From Engraulis encrasicolus (Eukaryota > Chordata > Actinopteri > Clupeiformes > Engraulidae): a DNA stretch of 64,000 nucleotides. Position numbers and translations under genes: made by a program. Numbering within the stretch: position 1 is the first letter of the stretch; each line of letters opens with the position of its first letter. The DNA lies in the NCBI RefSeq assembly GCF_034702125.1, contig NC_085871.1, forward strand, positions 36,585,659-36,649,658, read 5' to 3'. The notes below the pieces were generated by a model. The model was not told the DNA's origin and did not search any database. It saw only the letters and a program-made list of their open reading frames with translations. Positions 41,000 to 52,656 of the stretch are shown here, in pieces.

Positions 41000-41405
41000 T
41001 AGGATTTTCACACCTGGTCCCTTTCAGCCATTTAAGTAAACTCAGACCTGTGACTCAGCCTTTTCTGTGCACATGTGAACGCTCCAAAGTGTACCCAGAC
41101 CCCTTGGAAGTGAACCATACTGAGACTTTTACTGACGTGGTCTCAGTATGGTTCACTTTTGAGTTCTAACAAGTTACACTTGTGCCTAGGTGTAATCACT
41201 TAAGGAGGGCTCTAGAGGACAGGGTGTGATCAAAAGGATGACTCGCACACCATAGAAGCCTATCATGACCAGAAAGCGGTTCTTTTTGTAATACACTCAC
41301 AATATGAACAAAGACCTGAGTCCTTTTGCTGTTGGTTCACTTTTTGGTCCACTTAAAGAGGACTGAGTTCTGTTCACTTTAAGAGGTCTAGGTGTGAAAA
41401 TGCCC
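41000..41405. mobile_element. Inverted-repeat MITE, possibly PIF/Harbinger-type
   Basis: It begins TAGGATTTTCACACC and ends GGTGTGAAAATGCCC, with TAA on each side (40997-40999, 41406-41408). A 3-bp TAA duplication would fit PIF/Harbinger, but a 3-bp match is weak. It contains a perfect 19-bp-arm hairpin at 41108-41158. Confidence 0.65.
41108..41158. other. Perfect 19-bp-arm hairpin
   Basis: The arm AAGTGAACCATACTGAGAC (41108-41126) and its exact reverse complement (41140-41158) are separated by a 13-base spacer. It lies inside the MITE at 41000-41405 and has no U-tract typical of a Pol III terminator nearby. Confidence 0.9.
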
Positions 41406-41648
41406 TAAGACACACTATAAACATTTCTTTACTTCACTTTCTGAAATTTGGATGAAGCATGTGTGCGTACATCTTCATTCTCGCGGGAGAACGGACCTCT
41501 CGTAATCATCTGGCTCTCACAGGAGAGATTATCAAAGTGCTCCAAGGGCCCCATGCGGACCACTGCACTCAAGAAGCTGAGATAGATTATGGGGCAAGAT
41601 TGCTGGCCGTGGTGCTGAAATGCTGCCACGGCCGAGAAAGGTCTATGC

Positions 41649-42022
41649 CAGGGGTATTCAATTAAATTTCACTGAGGGACAGTTTTTCGGATTCCTCCCA
41701 GTAAAGGGGCCGAACATGGTATACTCATGTATGTAACCACATGCAATGTCGAAAGTGAGGGTGCGAAACAAGCGGATAACTTTCCAGACAGAAGAGATAT
41801 TCACTTTTCTAGCCTTGATGGTCTATTATGAGACTATTTCAGATATCACTCTCATGTGCATAGGAAAAATATCCCTAACCCGAAGTGTTAGTGTTCGCAA
41901 ATTGTGCACGGACACTGATAGCACACATATTTGTTTTCATTTTGTTCTGACCTCATGGGGGGCCAGAACCTTGCCGCCCAAGGGCCTCATCTGGCCCCAG
42001 GGCCACCATTTGAATAGCCCTG
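41649..42022. mobile_element. hAT-type MITE (374 bp), 8-bp TSD
   Basis: It begins CAGGGGTATTCAATTAAA and ends CCATTTGAATAGCCCTG, flanked by a perfect 8-bp TSD GTCTATGC (41641-41648, 42023-42030). It is non-coding. Confidence 0.94.
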
Positions 42023-42030
42023 GTCTATGC

Positions 42031-43046
42031 AATAAACATTCTCAAGCTCGTGATGGCGGGGTGCCACTGAGAGCTCGGGCAGTATCTGTGCCCACAGTTA
42101 TGAACGAGGTCTGAGTGAACACCCCCTGGCCGGTGATGGTCGAAGAACAATGGAGCAAGGTGAACTGGAGAGGATAAGGCAAGACGCCTGACGAATCGAT
42201 TGAACAGCGGCGAAAGGGAGGCAAATGGGGAGGGGGTGGGTGTGAGCGAGAAAGAACATTTCTGACTGGAGACAGGTGAGCAGAGAATAAATGCTACTTA
42301 ATTAAGGGGCGTTCCAAATTTCAATGCGCTGAAATTCCACCGAATGACGGCAGAGCGGAGAATGAGTTTTCAGTTGGTTAAATAGGCGTGCCTATCTTTT
42401 CCCACTGAAATCAGAGGAATGACAGTTGAGCAGAGAATAGAATGTGGGTGGTAAATTAGGCGCGCCAAATTTCATTACACTTCTCCCAAACTTTCGTTTT
42501 TAACAAAACCTGCATTAAATGTTATAGAGCAGCCTTCAGTGTGCCACTTTGAGGGCCTGAAAGGGACACATTTGTTCTTCAAAGGTTTTCTTGAATGTTC
42601 TTCCTGGAGGAACCTTGGGGCTCTTCGCAGAACTTAAATTGCTCTTCAGAGAATGGTTAGGGTTCCTCAAAGAACTTTTAGGTGTCTTCACCCAAAAACT
42701 GGCAGGGAGTCTAATGTGTTAGATTTTAGGATTCCCAAGAGAACTTTTAGTTCCTCCCATGGTGAAACGGAAGGTTCTTTTGTGGAACTGTGAAATTAAT
42801 TTGAAGCTGTGAAATGAACTGTGAGATGAGTAACACATTTAGAACACATTTATTATGTTTTCATTTGGTTTGTGAAATGAGTCATTATTCATCCAGTTCA
42901 TTCAAACTTACCACATGTCTTGGATTTGGTGGCTTTTCCATCCCCCCAGAGATGCAAGACGATGGCAAAACAGTTTTCCATTTGCTTTGACTCACAAACA
43001 TTGATCAGCGGAGTGGTCACCTGAATATCCACCATCTCTCTCTCTG
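42031..43046. other. No feature recognised
   Basis: Non-coding. A degenerate repeat of GGTTCTT/AGAACTT motifs runs through 42575-42790, too irregular to define a unit. Confidence 0.5.
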
Positions 43047-43172
<126 letters not shown>

Positions 43173-44074
43173 AGATTTGAGATTTGGTTATCTGAATCAT
43201 ATGGTATAAACCAGCTAGCTTGTGAGAGAAGAGCCACTGGCTTTATAACACAAGGTTTGCTGAACTCATCGTCGGTGAAAAAAAAGTCATCTTCCATTTA
43301 CATTCAATCAATATGAATTCACTTCACATTATATTTAAGGGATCACGAATGCTTCTCAGTTTAGTTCCATTCCATGTAACATATAAACTTACCACCTGAC
43401 AAACACTTAACAAACTGTTATCAATTTCTCTTCATTTACAACACACAGTTAGTAGCATATAGAATCCCTGTACAGTAGCCTATTTAAAAATTATGCGAAG
43501 AGTTTAACATACATACTCTTCTAAGCCTTCAAAACAAAACTGTGCAACCAAAAAAGACAGACAAACATTGATCTTCAATTCCTTAGAGACAAGGGTTCTT
43601 TTTCAATAATTTGGTACAAAGTGCCACAAAATCTCCTTGAATGACCAAGACTTGTTTGTGCAGACAGTGATTTAAAATATGTGCTATTATGGTAAGTGAG
43701 AGAACATGTTTTATGTGCACAGAGAGTTAATGCGGACACTGAAAAAACACACATGTTTTATAATGGAGGTATTAGATAAGAATTGAAGGGTTCAGATGCA
43801 AAAACCCCTAACTCCATTTCTGAAGACCTGCACTTCTATATTTTTAGAGAACCCAGTTGTTGGTTTGGTTTACATTCATGTACTTGATAATACATATAAA
43901 TAGTTATATTACATAAATAAATAAAAAATGTTTGCAATTTTGATAGCTTTGTATTAAATAAAAATGAATTAAGATTATTTTCTGAAAAGGCACTTAGGGG
44001 GTTTTGCATCTGAACTCTTCAATTGCAGGTATTTAGAGGGTATATGTCAGCTTGGCCACTTTAGTTTGGAGGCC
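43173..44074. other. No feature recognised
   Basis: AT-rich, non-coding sequence without element ends that I can define. Confidence 0.55.
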
Positions 44075-44082
44075 TGATAGAG

Positions 44083-44424
44083 CAGTGGTTCCCAACCTAT
44101 GGGTCGGGACCCAACTTATGGGTCGCCAGAGATCCACAGAGGGTCGCGGAGCCCTCTTGATTTTAAGGGGTTTCATTTTAAAAAGCCCTTGTTGAATAAA
44201 TGACAAAGCATTTAACTAATGTAACTAAATTTAAGTGCTACATTAAACATTTATTCTATATTTGACCAAAGACAAATTGAGGAATAAAATAACTAAAATG
44301 AGTTCTTGCAGGAAACAGAGGGCATCTTGTGACTCCCTCTCGTGTGGGCGCTCGCACGGTTGGGTCACCAAAGCTTACAATAGTAAAAACATGGGTCCCT
44401 GAAGAAAAAGGTTAGGAACCACTG
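44083..44424. mobile_element. hAT-type (Charlie-like) MITE (342 bp), 8-bp TSD
   Basis: It begins CAGTGGTTCCCAACCTATGGG and ends AAAAGGTTAGGAACCACTG, flanked by a perfect 8-bp TSD TGATAGAG (44075-44082, 44425-44432). The ends are of the well-known CAGTGGTTCYCAA type. It is non-coding. Confidence 0.95.
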
Positions 44425-44633
44425 TGATAGAGCACTTGGCTAATCTCTTATTGAAATGCTCATGTCTAATCGTGTAATTTAGAGAGCAATCATTTTCTGG
44501 CATACATGCCAACATAGGCCTGAACAGGCATGGACATGCACACACAAGTGCCCTCACACACATGCAGATACAAGTATATGCACGCACGCACACAAACATA
44601 CACACATGCACACGCACACACATGCACACGCAC

Positions 44634-44771
<138 letters not shown>

Positions 44772-45249
44772 TACACATGGTCTCATGGTTCCCACTGTGC
44801 TGAAAGCCACACACTGGGATGTTCTAAACAATTAACTCTGCTTGACTACCTCTTGAGGTTATGTGGATGAAGTCATTATTCAGACCAAAGGGTCTTGCAG
44901 CTCAGAAAGAATACAGTATGATTGTTTCTGACCATTATATTTGATAAAGAAGGATATCAATGTTTTTAACTCACAATACATGTATTGTTTTTTTTTAAAA
45001 AATAGTAGGAACCCACAGCTTGAATTATGTATTATGATTAAGTTCATCAACAGATCAAAGAACCTTTCACTTCTGCTCTTAGTTTTACATGCAATTATTG
45101 AAAAGGAAATAGCTCAAATGATATATTTGAACCGCCATGACATCTGAAATAAGATACACACCACACACGTCAATGTGTAATTACTGAGTACAGGACAAAG
45201 GTTATTATGGCACCAGTTGATTGATTTCGTCCTTTTCCCTGATAGTACA

Positions 45250-45369
45250 TAGTAAAAACTGCAGTGTTAATGCAACACTAACAGAGTCGATTTAACACCT
45301 TCTATGGAGTGTATTTGGTCCCAAAGCACTCTCTAAGTGTTGAATTAACACTGCATTTTTTACTGTGTA
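45250..45369. mobile_element. Short palindromic MITE (AGTAAAAACTGCAGTGTTAA family), copy 1
   Basis: The inverted ends are AGTAAAAACTGCAGTGTTAATGCAACAC and GTGTTGAATTAACACTGCATTTTTTACTGT. Related copies or fragments are at 45575-45685, 49312-49375, 51050-51095 and 51850-51890. All share AGTGTTAATTCAACACT-like ends around a GGTCCCA/GGCCCCA centre. Confidence 0.7.
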
Positions 45370-45574
45370 ACAGGGATAAATAAGAAATACTGGATCTGAG
45401 TGCTAGTGTATGTGCTGTGGTCTGTGGACTTACAGTAATTGTACCAAATAACAAAATACAAAATGACTCTCAGATACTGATCTCGGAGGCACTCAGAAAA
45501 ATCAAATCTCACAGCCACCACCAATGAAAAGCCCTATGTCACATTGGGATACGCATCAGGATGGCACGTACATA

Positions 45575-45685
45575 GTACACATTACGGTGTTAAAACAACA
45601 TCCAGAGAGTCTAATTTAACACTCACAGTGATTGGCCCCACTCTGTAAGTGTTAATTTAACACTGCAAATTGTGCTGTGTAACAG
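45575..45685. mobile_element. Short palindromic MITE, copy 2
   Basis: 'ATTACGGTGTTAAAACAACATCCAGAGAG...GATTGGCCCCACTCTGTAAGTGTTAATTTAACACTGCAAATTGTGCTGTGTAA' follows the layout of copy 1 about 325 bp away. Confidence 0.65.
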
Positions 45686-45831
45686 ATGGCTGAGTGCTAC
45701 AACCAATATCGGGTACTGTATCTTGATACAGCTGCTGTCGCTATTAAGATCCTTATTGCAAGCCTTCACGAATGATTATGTGGGTCTATAAATAGCCTTC
45801 TCTAATACCTGGTCTTATATAACACCAAAAC

Positions 45832-46120
45832 TAGGGGTGTAAATCACAGCCTCTATGACGATACGATTCAATATCGATATCTTATTATTCGATGTGATAC
45901 GATTCGATTATTTTCGATACTTAAGAATGCCCCACGATACGATACAATTCGATTCGATTCGATTTTTTCCTCAATCATTTTTCCGCTTCTATTAAGTTAT
46001 TGGGTAGGGGCCAGCGATTCAATTATTTTCAATACTTGCCCCACGATAAGATGCAATTCGATTCAATCATCAGAATATATCGAGACATAATGATACATTT
46101 CAATATTATTTACACCCCTA
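45832..46120. mobile_element. hAT-type element of the TAGNGGTG group (289 bp), 8-bp TSD
   Basis: It begins TAGGGGTGTAAATC and ends ATTATTTACACCCCTA, flanked by a perfect 8-bp TSD ACCAAAAC (45824-45831, 46121-46128). The interior is a run of ATACGATTCGATTCGATT-like motifs. Confidence 0.94.
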
Positions 46121-46128
46121 ACCAAAAC

Positions 46129-46956
46129 CAAAAAAACTTCAGAATTTAATATATCTTTTGGCAACGTCAATACATGTACATACACGTACATACTTGTACG
46201 GTGGAAATGCTGCTAAAACTGTGTTGTATGTAATATTACTAATAGACAATGCCACTATACTGTTGTTCTGAAGAAGGAAATGCTGCTGCTGTCCCTTGAC
46301 ACTCTGCTTTTCCATCTTGCTCATGAAATTCAGGGGAGTTCTCTGAACAAAGCCATGCTTTCAAATTTGAATTATAACTCAGTCAGTAAAGAAACTGCAT
46401 TCCGTATTTTATGTTATGGGTTGCTTGACGTTAATGGACCTGGCAAAGCTACACTTAATTTCCTCTTATGGCGTATTGTAATCTTTTCTGATGAGTGAGA
46501 TGTTTAAAATGTTCTCGGTTCAGAGTCTAGACCACTTATTTCTTGTAGATTATGGCAAATTATATTGGATGTGAAGTCTTGCTGAAGGGTCTTGTTGTGT
46601 GTGGTTGCCTCAAAATGAGTGGATGCAGGAAAGAGGCTTTCAGAACCAACAAAGGAGCTTTCTTTATTTTTTATTTTAGGCCCCTTAATTCCACTCCCTC
46701 CTAGCATTAAAGCTTTTTAAAGCTACTACAATCAGTACACTATCCCTCTTGATCATGGTGGTGCACAGAATTCTTTTGTGATACGCCATTTCGAAATCGT
46801 TATACAGCATGTGGAATAAAGCATGCAGTGTTCTCACACAAAACGCCAGACTGAAATGATATGGTGGTTTATATAGTACTGTAGTGGATACCAAACAAAT
46901 TCTGCTGAGACCCCCTCTTGGACCTAATAATGTGAAAATCACAAGAGTAGTAAATA
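46129..46956. other. No feature recognised
   Basis: Non-coding. No element ends or exons were seen. Confidence 0.5.
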
Positions 46957-46964
46957 TATGTGGC

Positions 46965-48123
46965 TAGTGGTGTGCATTGACTCTGCCCTTGCGATTTGAT
47001 TCGATTACGATTCGTAACTAAGGTAACGGTTCGATTCAAATTGATTCAATCCAATTATACGATGCATTGCAATGCATTACATTTCTACAGAAAGCAAGGG
47101 AAAATTTTCATCAATCATGAAACAATACAAGCAGTCAGTGTCAATCAATCCTACAGTTTGCAATGCTTTGAAGTGCTTTATCTTAAAGGCCAACTTCCGA
47201 TAAAACACAGTTTTACTCACTCCTTTTGAAGATCGGACGGTCACCCCAAGTTAAACTCACTTGCAAGGCTCTCATAGCGGTGCGTCACCTCGCCTGGCTG
47301 TGTTTCCCGGTGTTTCCCAATTGACATAAATAATGCAGAGAAACGAGCGAATCACGAAAGCCTTTCTGTGTTTCGTCACGTCGAAAAAAGGCGTTGCCCA
47401 CAAAGGTTTATGTCGACCCATTTTTCTAAAAACATGTCGAGTAATTTTTTTCTGCTTGTTTTCAATACAAGCAACGTCTGGTGGCCCGAAATCTAGCTTA
47501 GCTTAGCTATCAGCTGGTTGCTACTCTCAGGTACACACACAGCACAAAGCCTCATCCATACAGCAAGCCCACTCTGGTTGCTCCGTGCCTGCAGCTCGCC
47601 TAGGGGTCGCTGTCGAAAGAGCACAGCCCTGAATGGAGCATGCACGCCTCCGTTGGCGCCCCTATAGTGCAGTACCACCCGGGGAAGTGGTGACTCTGTT
47701 TCCCATTACATTCTCTCCAAGAACAGGAGGACTGAGCCAATCAGAGACGCATTTCCACGAGAGCAGGAAGAGTGAGCCAATCAGAGACGCATATCCACGA
47801 GAAACACGGAACACCCTCTCGTTTCTCCACAAGCCACCTTGCTGGCTTGCAAAAACGGCTTGAAACAAAGCAACCAGAACGTTTTTTAAAACAGGACCAA
47901 CGCGTAACACATTCAATACCAATGGGGAACACAGCAATATTAATCAAATGACGTTGAGAGGCCATCTTTAATTTAAAGTTCATTTGTCCCATCAATGGCC
48001 AGAGAAGTAATTGAAACTTGAAAAAATATGGCGCTTCGATTATGGCATTTGCCGAATTGATTATTGAATTGTCCTGCCCCACATTGCAATGCATTGCCAA
48101 ATCAATTATTATTGACACCACTA
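46965..48123. mobile_element. hAT-type element of the TAGNGGTG group (1159 bp including a nested insert)
   Basis: It begins TAGTGGTGTGCATTGACTC and ends ATTATTATTGACACCACTA, flanked by TATGTGGC (46957-46964) and TATGTGAC (48124-48131), a 7 of 8 match. Its outer parts correspond to the 428-bp element at 5861-6288 in reverse orientation. Comparing the two shows an extra block of about 780 bp (roughly 47180-47963). Confidence 0.85.
47180..47963. mobile_element. Nested insertion of unknown type within the hAT element
   Basis: This block is absent from the related element at 5861-6288. It begins near AAAGGCCAACTTCCGATAAAAC and ends near ACGTTGAGAGGCC, with a possible ATCTT duplication. It is GC-richer than its host and contains a two-unit direct repeat 'AGCCAATCAGAGACGCAT.TCCACGAGA' at 47733 and 47774. 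No intact ORF or family is recognised. Confidence 0.55.
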
Positions 48124-49375
48124 TATGTGACTAGTCTCAAGAAAACAGGCCACAAGTAGCCCGGGGCATATTGAGTTAATCACAGATTCGGATATTTACA
48201 GCTTTTTGATACTTTAAACATGTCAATCTGGTAATATCTGACAAAATGGAGGTCTCTTGAATGTGTTCTCTGTTCTTACATTAGAAAACAGAGAGTTCAG
48301 CTTTGAATGTTTCTCTCGCCCACAGAAAAGACATGAAGTTAGCCTTTATAATGTAAAGGCAAAATGTATGCTTTTAGATAAACCTATATTGGTTTCTGAA
48401 ATTCTTACATTGTGATTTTCTCTTAAATGGTGTGACTTTGGGGTTGAAATCCAGTCGCATGTTTCTTAACCATACTAGTGAATACTGCAACTAACAATTC
48501 ACTAGTTGGAATGGATATACAGTAGTATTACAGTGTTTCAAACCATATTCTGTCCGATCTGTCCACGACCCCCCTGCTGCAACACCACCACCACTCTCTA
48601 TCCCTCTCTCTCTCACGGGGGGGTCCTGACCTCCTGTTTGGGAACCACTGCTGTAATGCATTTGTCAGTCTGTTCACATCTTTGTCTGCCTATGTCAGTA
48701 CACCTCTACTTCCCACTGTCACCAAAGATGAGACGTGAGAGCTTTTTGGGGACCAAAAAAAACATGCACTAAGAAAACCTGTTGCCCCGCACAATGCCTG
48801 CTTGAAATTACAGTATGTGATGGTTGATGCACATGGCACTCTTTTCATGTTTTTGCCATCATTTTGTCTGCCAATCCACTTCCACTTTCCTCTGCCACCA
48901 AAAGGGATGCTTAAGTCAGTCTGGGCCCTTGGCCCCAGGCAAACATCCACAACTTTCAATGAAGCCTGCTTTGTCTCAACAGCACTCAAGGGTCCTGTAA
49001 TCTGCTTGTGCTTTTGCCTTCCGAAACGCGTTTGTGCAATAATAAAAAAAACGACTACCATTTGGGCCAGTACCCACCCTCACAATTTATTGAACAAGAG
49101 GGAATCCTACCTGCTCCCAGTTGCAAAAATGTGCTTGGACACATTAGCCCCTTAAGACACGCCTTTATATACTTGCTGTTACCTGAATGGCAATGACCAA
49201 GTCGTAGTACATTAGTAAAGGCCCTGTGTTATGTCGTAGTGGTGTAGTACTATGGTAGTTAACTTTCAATGGCTATTACAGCGTGCCACTGTAGGTACGG
49301 CGTGCATTAAGGGCCTACACGATGCAGTGTGTATTCAACACTTTGAGTGTACACTGGGATCAAATACATAGTACA
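48124..49375. other. No gene recognised; possible hAT remnant near 48532-48655
   Basis: CAGTGTTTCAAACCA at 48532 and TTTGGGAACCACTG at about 48651 look like degenerate hAT ends, but their flanks do not match. The remainder is non-coding without defined repeats. Confidence 0.4.
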
Positions 49376-49377
49376 TG

Positions 49378-49755
49378 GGTGTTAACCATAAAGTCCGGGG
49401 GCCGAGTTCGGCCTGCCAGATGGTTCAGTTCGGCCCTAGACTTGTAAAGGGGAATAAAAACAAAGAATGTAAAAATAAGAGGTAAATCTCGAGCCCATTA
49501 CAAAATTTGGTGCACTTGGCTGAGACCTCAGGTTTTTAATACTTGAGAACAAATGACTGTTTTGGTTCCCATGTATAGTCAATTCTCCTTATATACCCAT
49601 TGTCATCCACCTCGAGATGACTGACCAGCAATGCAATTGTAATATGAAGCAGAAATGTGCAATATTTTGTAATTGCATTACTGTTCCAGCCCATTTGAGG
49701 TCGTCGAACAGTTAGTATGTGGTTCCTGAACTTTAATAAGTTTGACACCCCTGCT
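49378..49755. mobile_element. hAT-like MITE, degenerate
   Basis: The left end CATGGGTGTTAACCATAAAGTCCGGGGGCC and the right end TGAACTTTAATAAGTTTGACACCCCTG are imperfect inverted repeats of the common CAGGGGTGTCAAACT type. No matching TSD was found, so the boundaries are uncertain. Confidence 0.5.
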
Positions 49756-50446
49756 CCAGAAGATGTTAAAACGAATCTCCAAGTGTTGCATCACAGTAAT
49801 ACTGCATTTGTTTACTGCGTACTGCCATTTCACCAACTATACACCTCAGGCTGTCTTGGTGTCCTGGTGGCCTTTGGAAATGTGAATGACTGACATTGTG
49901 TGACCAACTGTGACATAATGGTCACGTGCGCCCCCGAGACTCTTTAGGACCTACTATCACATAGCTTCTAGGGACAGCTGACTGATTATTTTCACATAAT
50001 TATGAAAATGTGGAGCCATAGCTTACAGTATAATATATAGGATAATGATGGAGAGATAACATCATGATGGTTTGAATGTGAAATCTTTTTCCATATCTAC
50101 ACACATGGCCGTAGCCACATATGAGGTCAGGGAGGTCCGGACCTCCCTCATTTTTAGACAAAATAATCTATTTTTTTATTCTCAATTTTTGCATACACGT
50201 TTCAATTGCCGTTTTCATTTACATAGCTTTTGTGTATGGGTGAGTGTGTGGTACCATTGGAAAGGTCTCTTTCCGCCCTTTCCAACAGTATGTGTATGAC
50301 ATAGGCCTACTTACTTTCCATACTTCCATACTTTTCTCTATTTTGTCAGATCAGTAGATGTTAGTTTACTCTAATTATTCATTGAAATATCAAAGTCGTG
50401 AATGGGCATGCATTTTCAAAATAAATTACAAAAATGGCAGATTCCT
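49756..50446. other. No feature recognised
   Basis: Non-coding. The short segments at 50102-50150 and 50590-50630 (CCGTAGCCA..., ...TGGCTACGGCCATC) are inverted relative to each other. They may be the ends of a decayed MITE containing the TTAA MITE remnant at 50451-50578. Confidence 0.4.
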
Positions 50447-50450
50447 TTAA

Positions 50451-50578
50451 AGGTTTATTTCCAGAATTGATGTTACCAATTCACAATACTTTGCACCACC
50501 ATCAAATTTTAAGTATTTATTATGACTGGGAAAAATGCACTTTTCTTACGGGAAAAGGGGATCCTACACAGTGCACCT
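50451..50578. mobile_element. TTAA MITE (AGGGACACTGTG family), deletion derivative
   Basis: TTAA (50447-50450) plus AGGTTTATTTCCAGAATTGATG...GGGGATCCTACACAGTGCACCT plus TTAA (50579-50582). It corresponds to the left part of 52657-53015 with terminal and internal deletions. Confidence 0.7.
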
Positions 50579-50774
50579 TTAAAAAAATTATGGACCTCCC
50601 TTGTTTCAAACTCCTGGCTACGGCCATCTCTACACATGGTCTTTATCGGTGCTGTGCTGAAGCCATTCATAGATTTTAATTTCACAGTCCTCTTTTCAAT
50701 GGATCCAAGTGGCCCTTGGGTCAATCTCTCCCCCAGTTTGAAAACCTACGGCAGCAGTGTTAATTCAGGGAAGT

Positions 50775-51036
50775 CATGGGTAAGCACGGTTAGGGCATCA
50801 GACTTATAGCCCAAAGGCTGCTGATTCGACTGCTGACCTGCCAGGTTGGTGGGGGTTGTAAATAACCTGTGCTCTACCCCATCCCCCTCCATGACTGAGT
50901 TACCTCCATGGCACTGCTTGAGGTGCCATTTGGGCTGCCCCCGAATGGGTGAGGCATAAATTAAATTTCATAGTGAAGAGTAAGCACTGAGTGCTGTCAT
51001 AATGACAATGGAAGTTTCCCAGGTCGACTTTCACTT
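50775..51036 (+). repeat. tRNA-derived SINE, plus orientation
   Basis: The head 'GGTTAGGGCATCAGACTTATAGCCCAAAGGCTGCTGATTCGACTGCTGACC' has A- and B-box-like blocks. The body 'CCATGACTGAGTTACC...GAGGCATAAATTAAATTTC' and the tail 'AATGACAATGGAAGTTTCCCAG...TTTCACTTTAA' match the minus-strand copy at 51182-51370. Confidence 0.75.
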
Positions 51037-51181
51037 TAATCCAACATGTAGAGAGCATATTTCAACACTTATAGTGTTGGTGAAACACTCCAAGTGATAC
51101 ATTAATGCAACAAATTTATTCTGTACTGCCCTATTGTCCTATGTTAGCAACTTTCTTATTGCCCATGGTGCTGCTCCACTG

Positions 51182-51370
51182 TAAAGTGAAAGTGAAAGCC
51201 CATTGGGAAACTCCAACTCCCATTGTCATTGTGACACAGCACTCCACAGCACACTGCACACAACGAAATTGCATTTATGCCTCACCCGTGCAAGGGGGCA
51301 GCCCTCAGTGGCGCCCCATGGGGAGCAGTGCGGTGGGACGGTACCATGCTCAGGGTACCTCAGTCATGTA
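51182..51370 (-). repeat. tRNA-derived SINE, minus orientation, 5'-truncated
   Basis: The reverse complement of the same family: the tail TAAAGTGAAAGTGAAAGCC at 51181-51200, then CTCCATTGTCATTGTGACA-like and GCCTCACCCGTGCAAGGGGGCAGCCCTCAGTGGCGCC. The tRNA-like head is missing after about 51370. Confidence 0.75.
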
Positions 51371-51394
51371 ACAGCAATATTACATTATAGTACT

Positions 51395-51440
51395 TTCTAC
51401 TTAGGTGACATTTTAATCCAAAGTGGCTTGCAGTTATTCA
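51395..51440 (+). repeat. Teleost SINE-tail-like fragment, copy 2
   Basis: 'CTTAGGTGACATTTTAATCCAAAGTGGCTTGCAG' matches the fragment at 16718-16770. Confidence 0.6.
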
Positions 51441-51533
51441 GGTACAGGGTATTGCTTACACAGTGAAAAAAATGCAGGGTTATATTTAGAGAACTCTAGA
51501 GACTGGAATCAAATACAATCTACAAGATATTAA

Positions 51534-51852
51534 AGGCCAGTGTTGGAACTATGCCGGTTAGTGACACTGTGCTGTCTACTGCCAAATTTAATCTTTTCAT
51601 TAACATTTATTAATGAACTAACTAATATTTACTAGTATGACCAAAGAACAGTAAGTATTTCAGCTAAAAATGTCTATTTCTGGAAATTCAAAATGGCGGA
51701 CCATGTAGAAGATCCCCCTTTTCATATATGAAGAGTGCAATTTTCCCAGTCATACTTAGGATTTGATGGTGGTGGTAAGTATTCATGAACATTAGTGAAT
51801 GGGTAGCATGAATTCTGGATATAAATTACTAAAAATATTACACAGTACACCT
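51534..51852. mobile_element. TTAA MITE (AGGGACACTGTG family), diverged copy
   Basis: It follows TTAA at 51530-51533. It carries the family's ATTCAAAATGGCGGACCATG, AGATCCCCCTTTTCAT and GATGGTGGTGGTAAGTATTCATGA blocks in the same orientation as 58829-59187. The right TTAA is lost. Confidence 0.75.
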
Positions 51853-51970
51853 GTGTTGAATTAACGCTGCATTATTTTACTGTGTGCAGTCCTACTGATT
51901 AGGGCACCTCCATGGTACGAGATTTGAACCTGAAACCTTCCTATTCCAACAATGACTTTATAACCATTTG

Positions 51971-52332
51971 GTCGCTTTCCCACCAATGCGGTGAAGCGTC
52001 GTGGGACGGAAGCGATTTTTAACGGTGCTGGTGAAAATACATGGACACATATCTGTCTTTCCACACCAACAGGCGGTAGTCAGGCGTCAGCGGCGCGGGA
52101 AAATAGAACTCGAGCGTATTTTGGGCGGCAGTGGCTGGCGGTGTCCCATTCAAATGAATGGCAAAGTAGCGTGCTAGCTTTGGCTGTGGGGATTTTGAAC
52201 AGGACTGGCCGTGCACGCTGACGCTGTCGGTGTGAAAAGCAGAGTAGAACACACCTGCCGAAACTAACCAGAAAGACCTGAGTCATTCGTCCCGCTTCCG
52301 TTCCGCGACGCCTTGGTGTGGATTCGGCCTTA
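51971..52332. mobile_element. Inverted-repeat MITE (GGCCGAATCCACACC type)
   Basis: The left part CACCAATGCGGTGAAGCGTCGTGGGACGGAAGCG and the right part CCCGCTTCCGTTCCGCGACGCCTTGGTGTGGATTCGGCC are inverted relative to each other. Part of its interior is repeated at 20060-20130 in reverse orientation. TSDs are unresolved. Confidence 0.6.
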
Positions 52333-52536
52333 GGCCATCAGGCTGTCCAACACCAATACACCTGACACACAATGCCCAGCCATATGTAATTTTCCTACTG
52401 TACCTGTGTTAGTCATTTCCTATATGCTCTAGTGGAGAGCAACATAAACTGAGAGACACAGACAGAGCTTCAGAGTTGGACCCAAGGCCGGCGTTTCTGC
52501 CGCTTTACTTTTGCCAAGAACAGCGAAACAAGCAAG

Positions 52537-52651
52537 GGAAATGGTGAAATTGTGGCGAAATTCTCCTGACCAAAACCATGCCTAAACTTGACCTGTCACA
52601 GGCATTGGAAATGGTGAAATTGTGGCGAAATTGTCCTGACCAAAACCATGC
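52537..52651. repeat. Two-unit tandem duplication (70 bp), second unit split by a MITE
   Basis: 'GGAAATGGTGAAATTGTGGCGAAATT.TCCTGACCAAAACCATGCC' occurs at 52537 and 52607. The continuation 'ACTTRACCTGTCACAGGC' of unit 2 resumes at 53019, after the TTAA MITE. Confidence 0.85.
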
Positions 52652-52656
52652 CTTAA

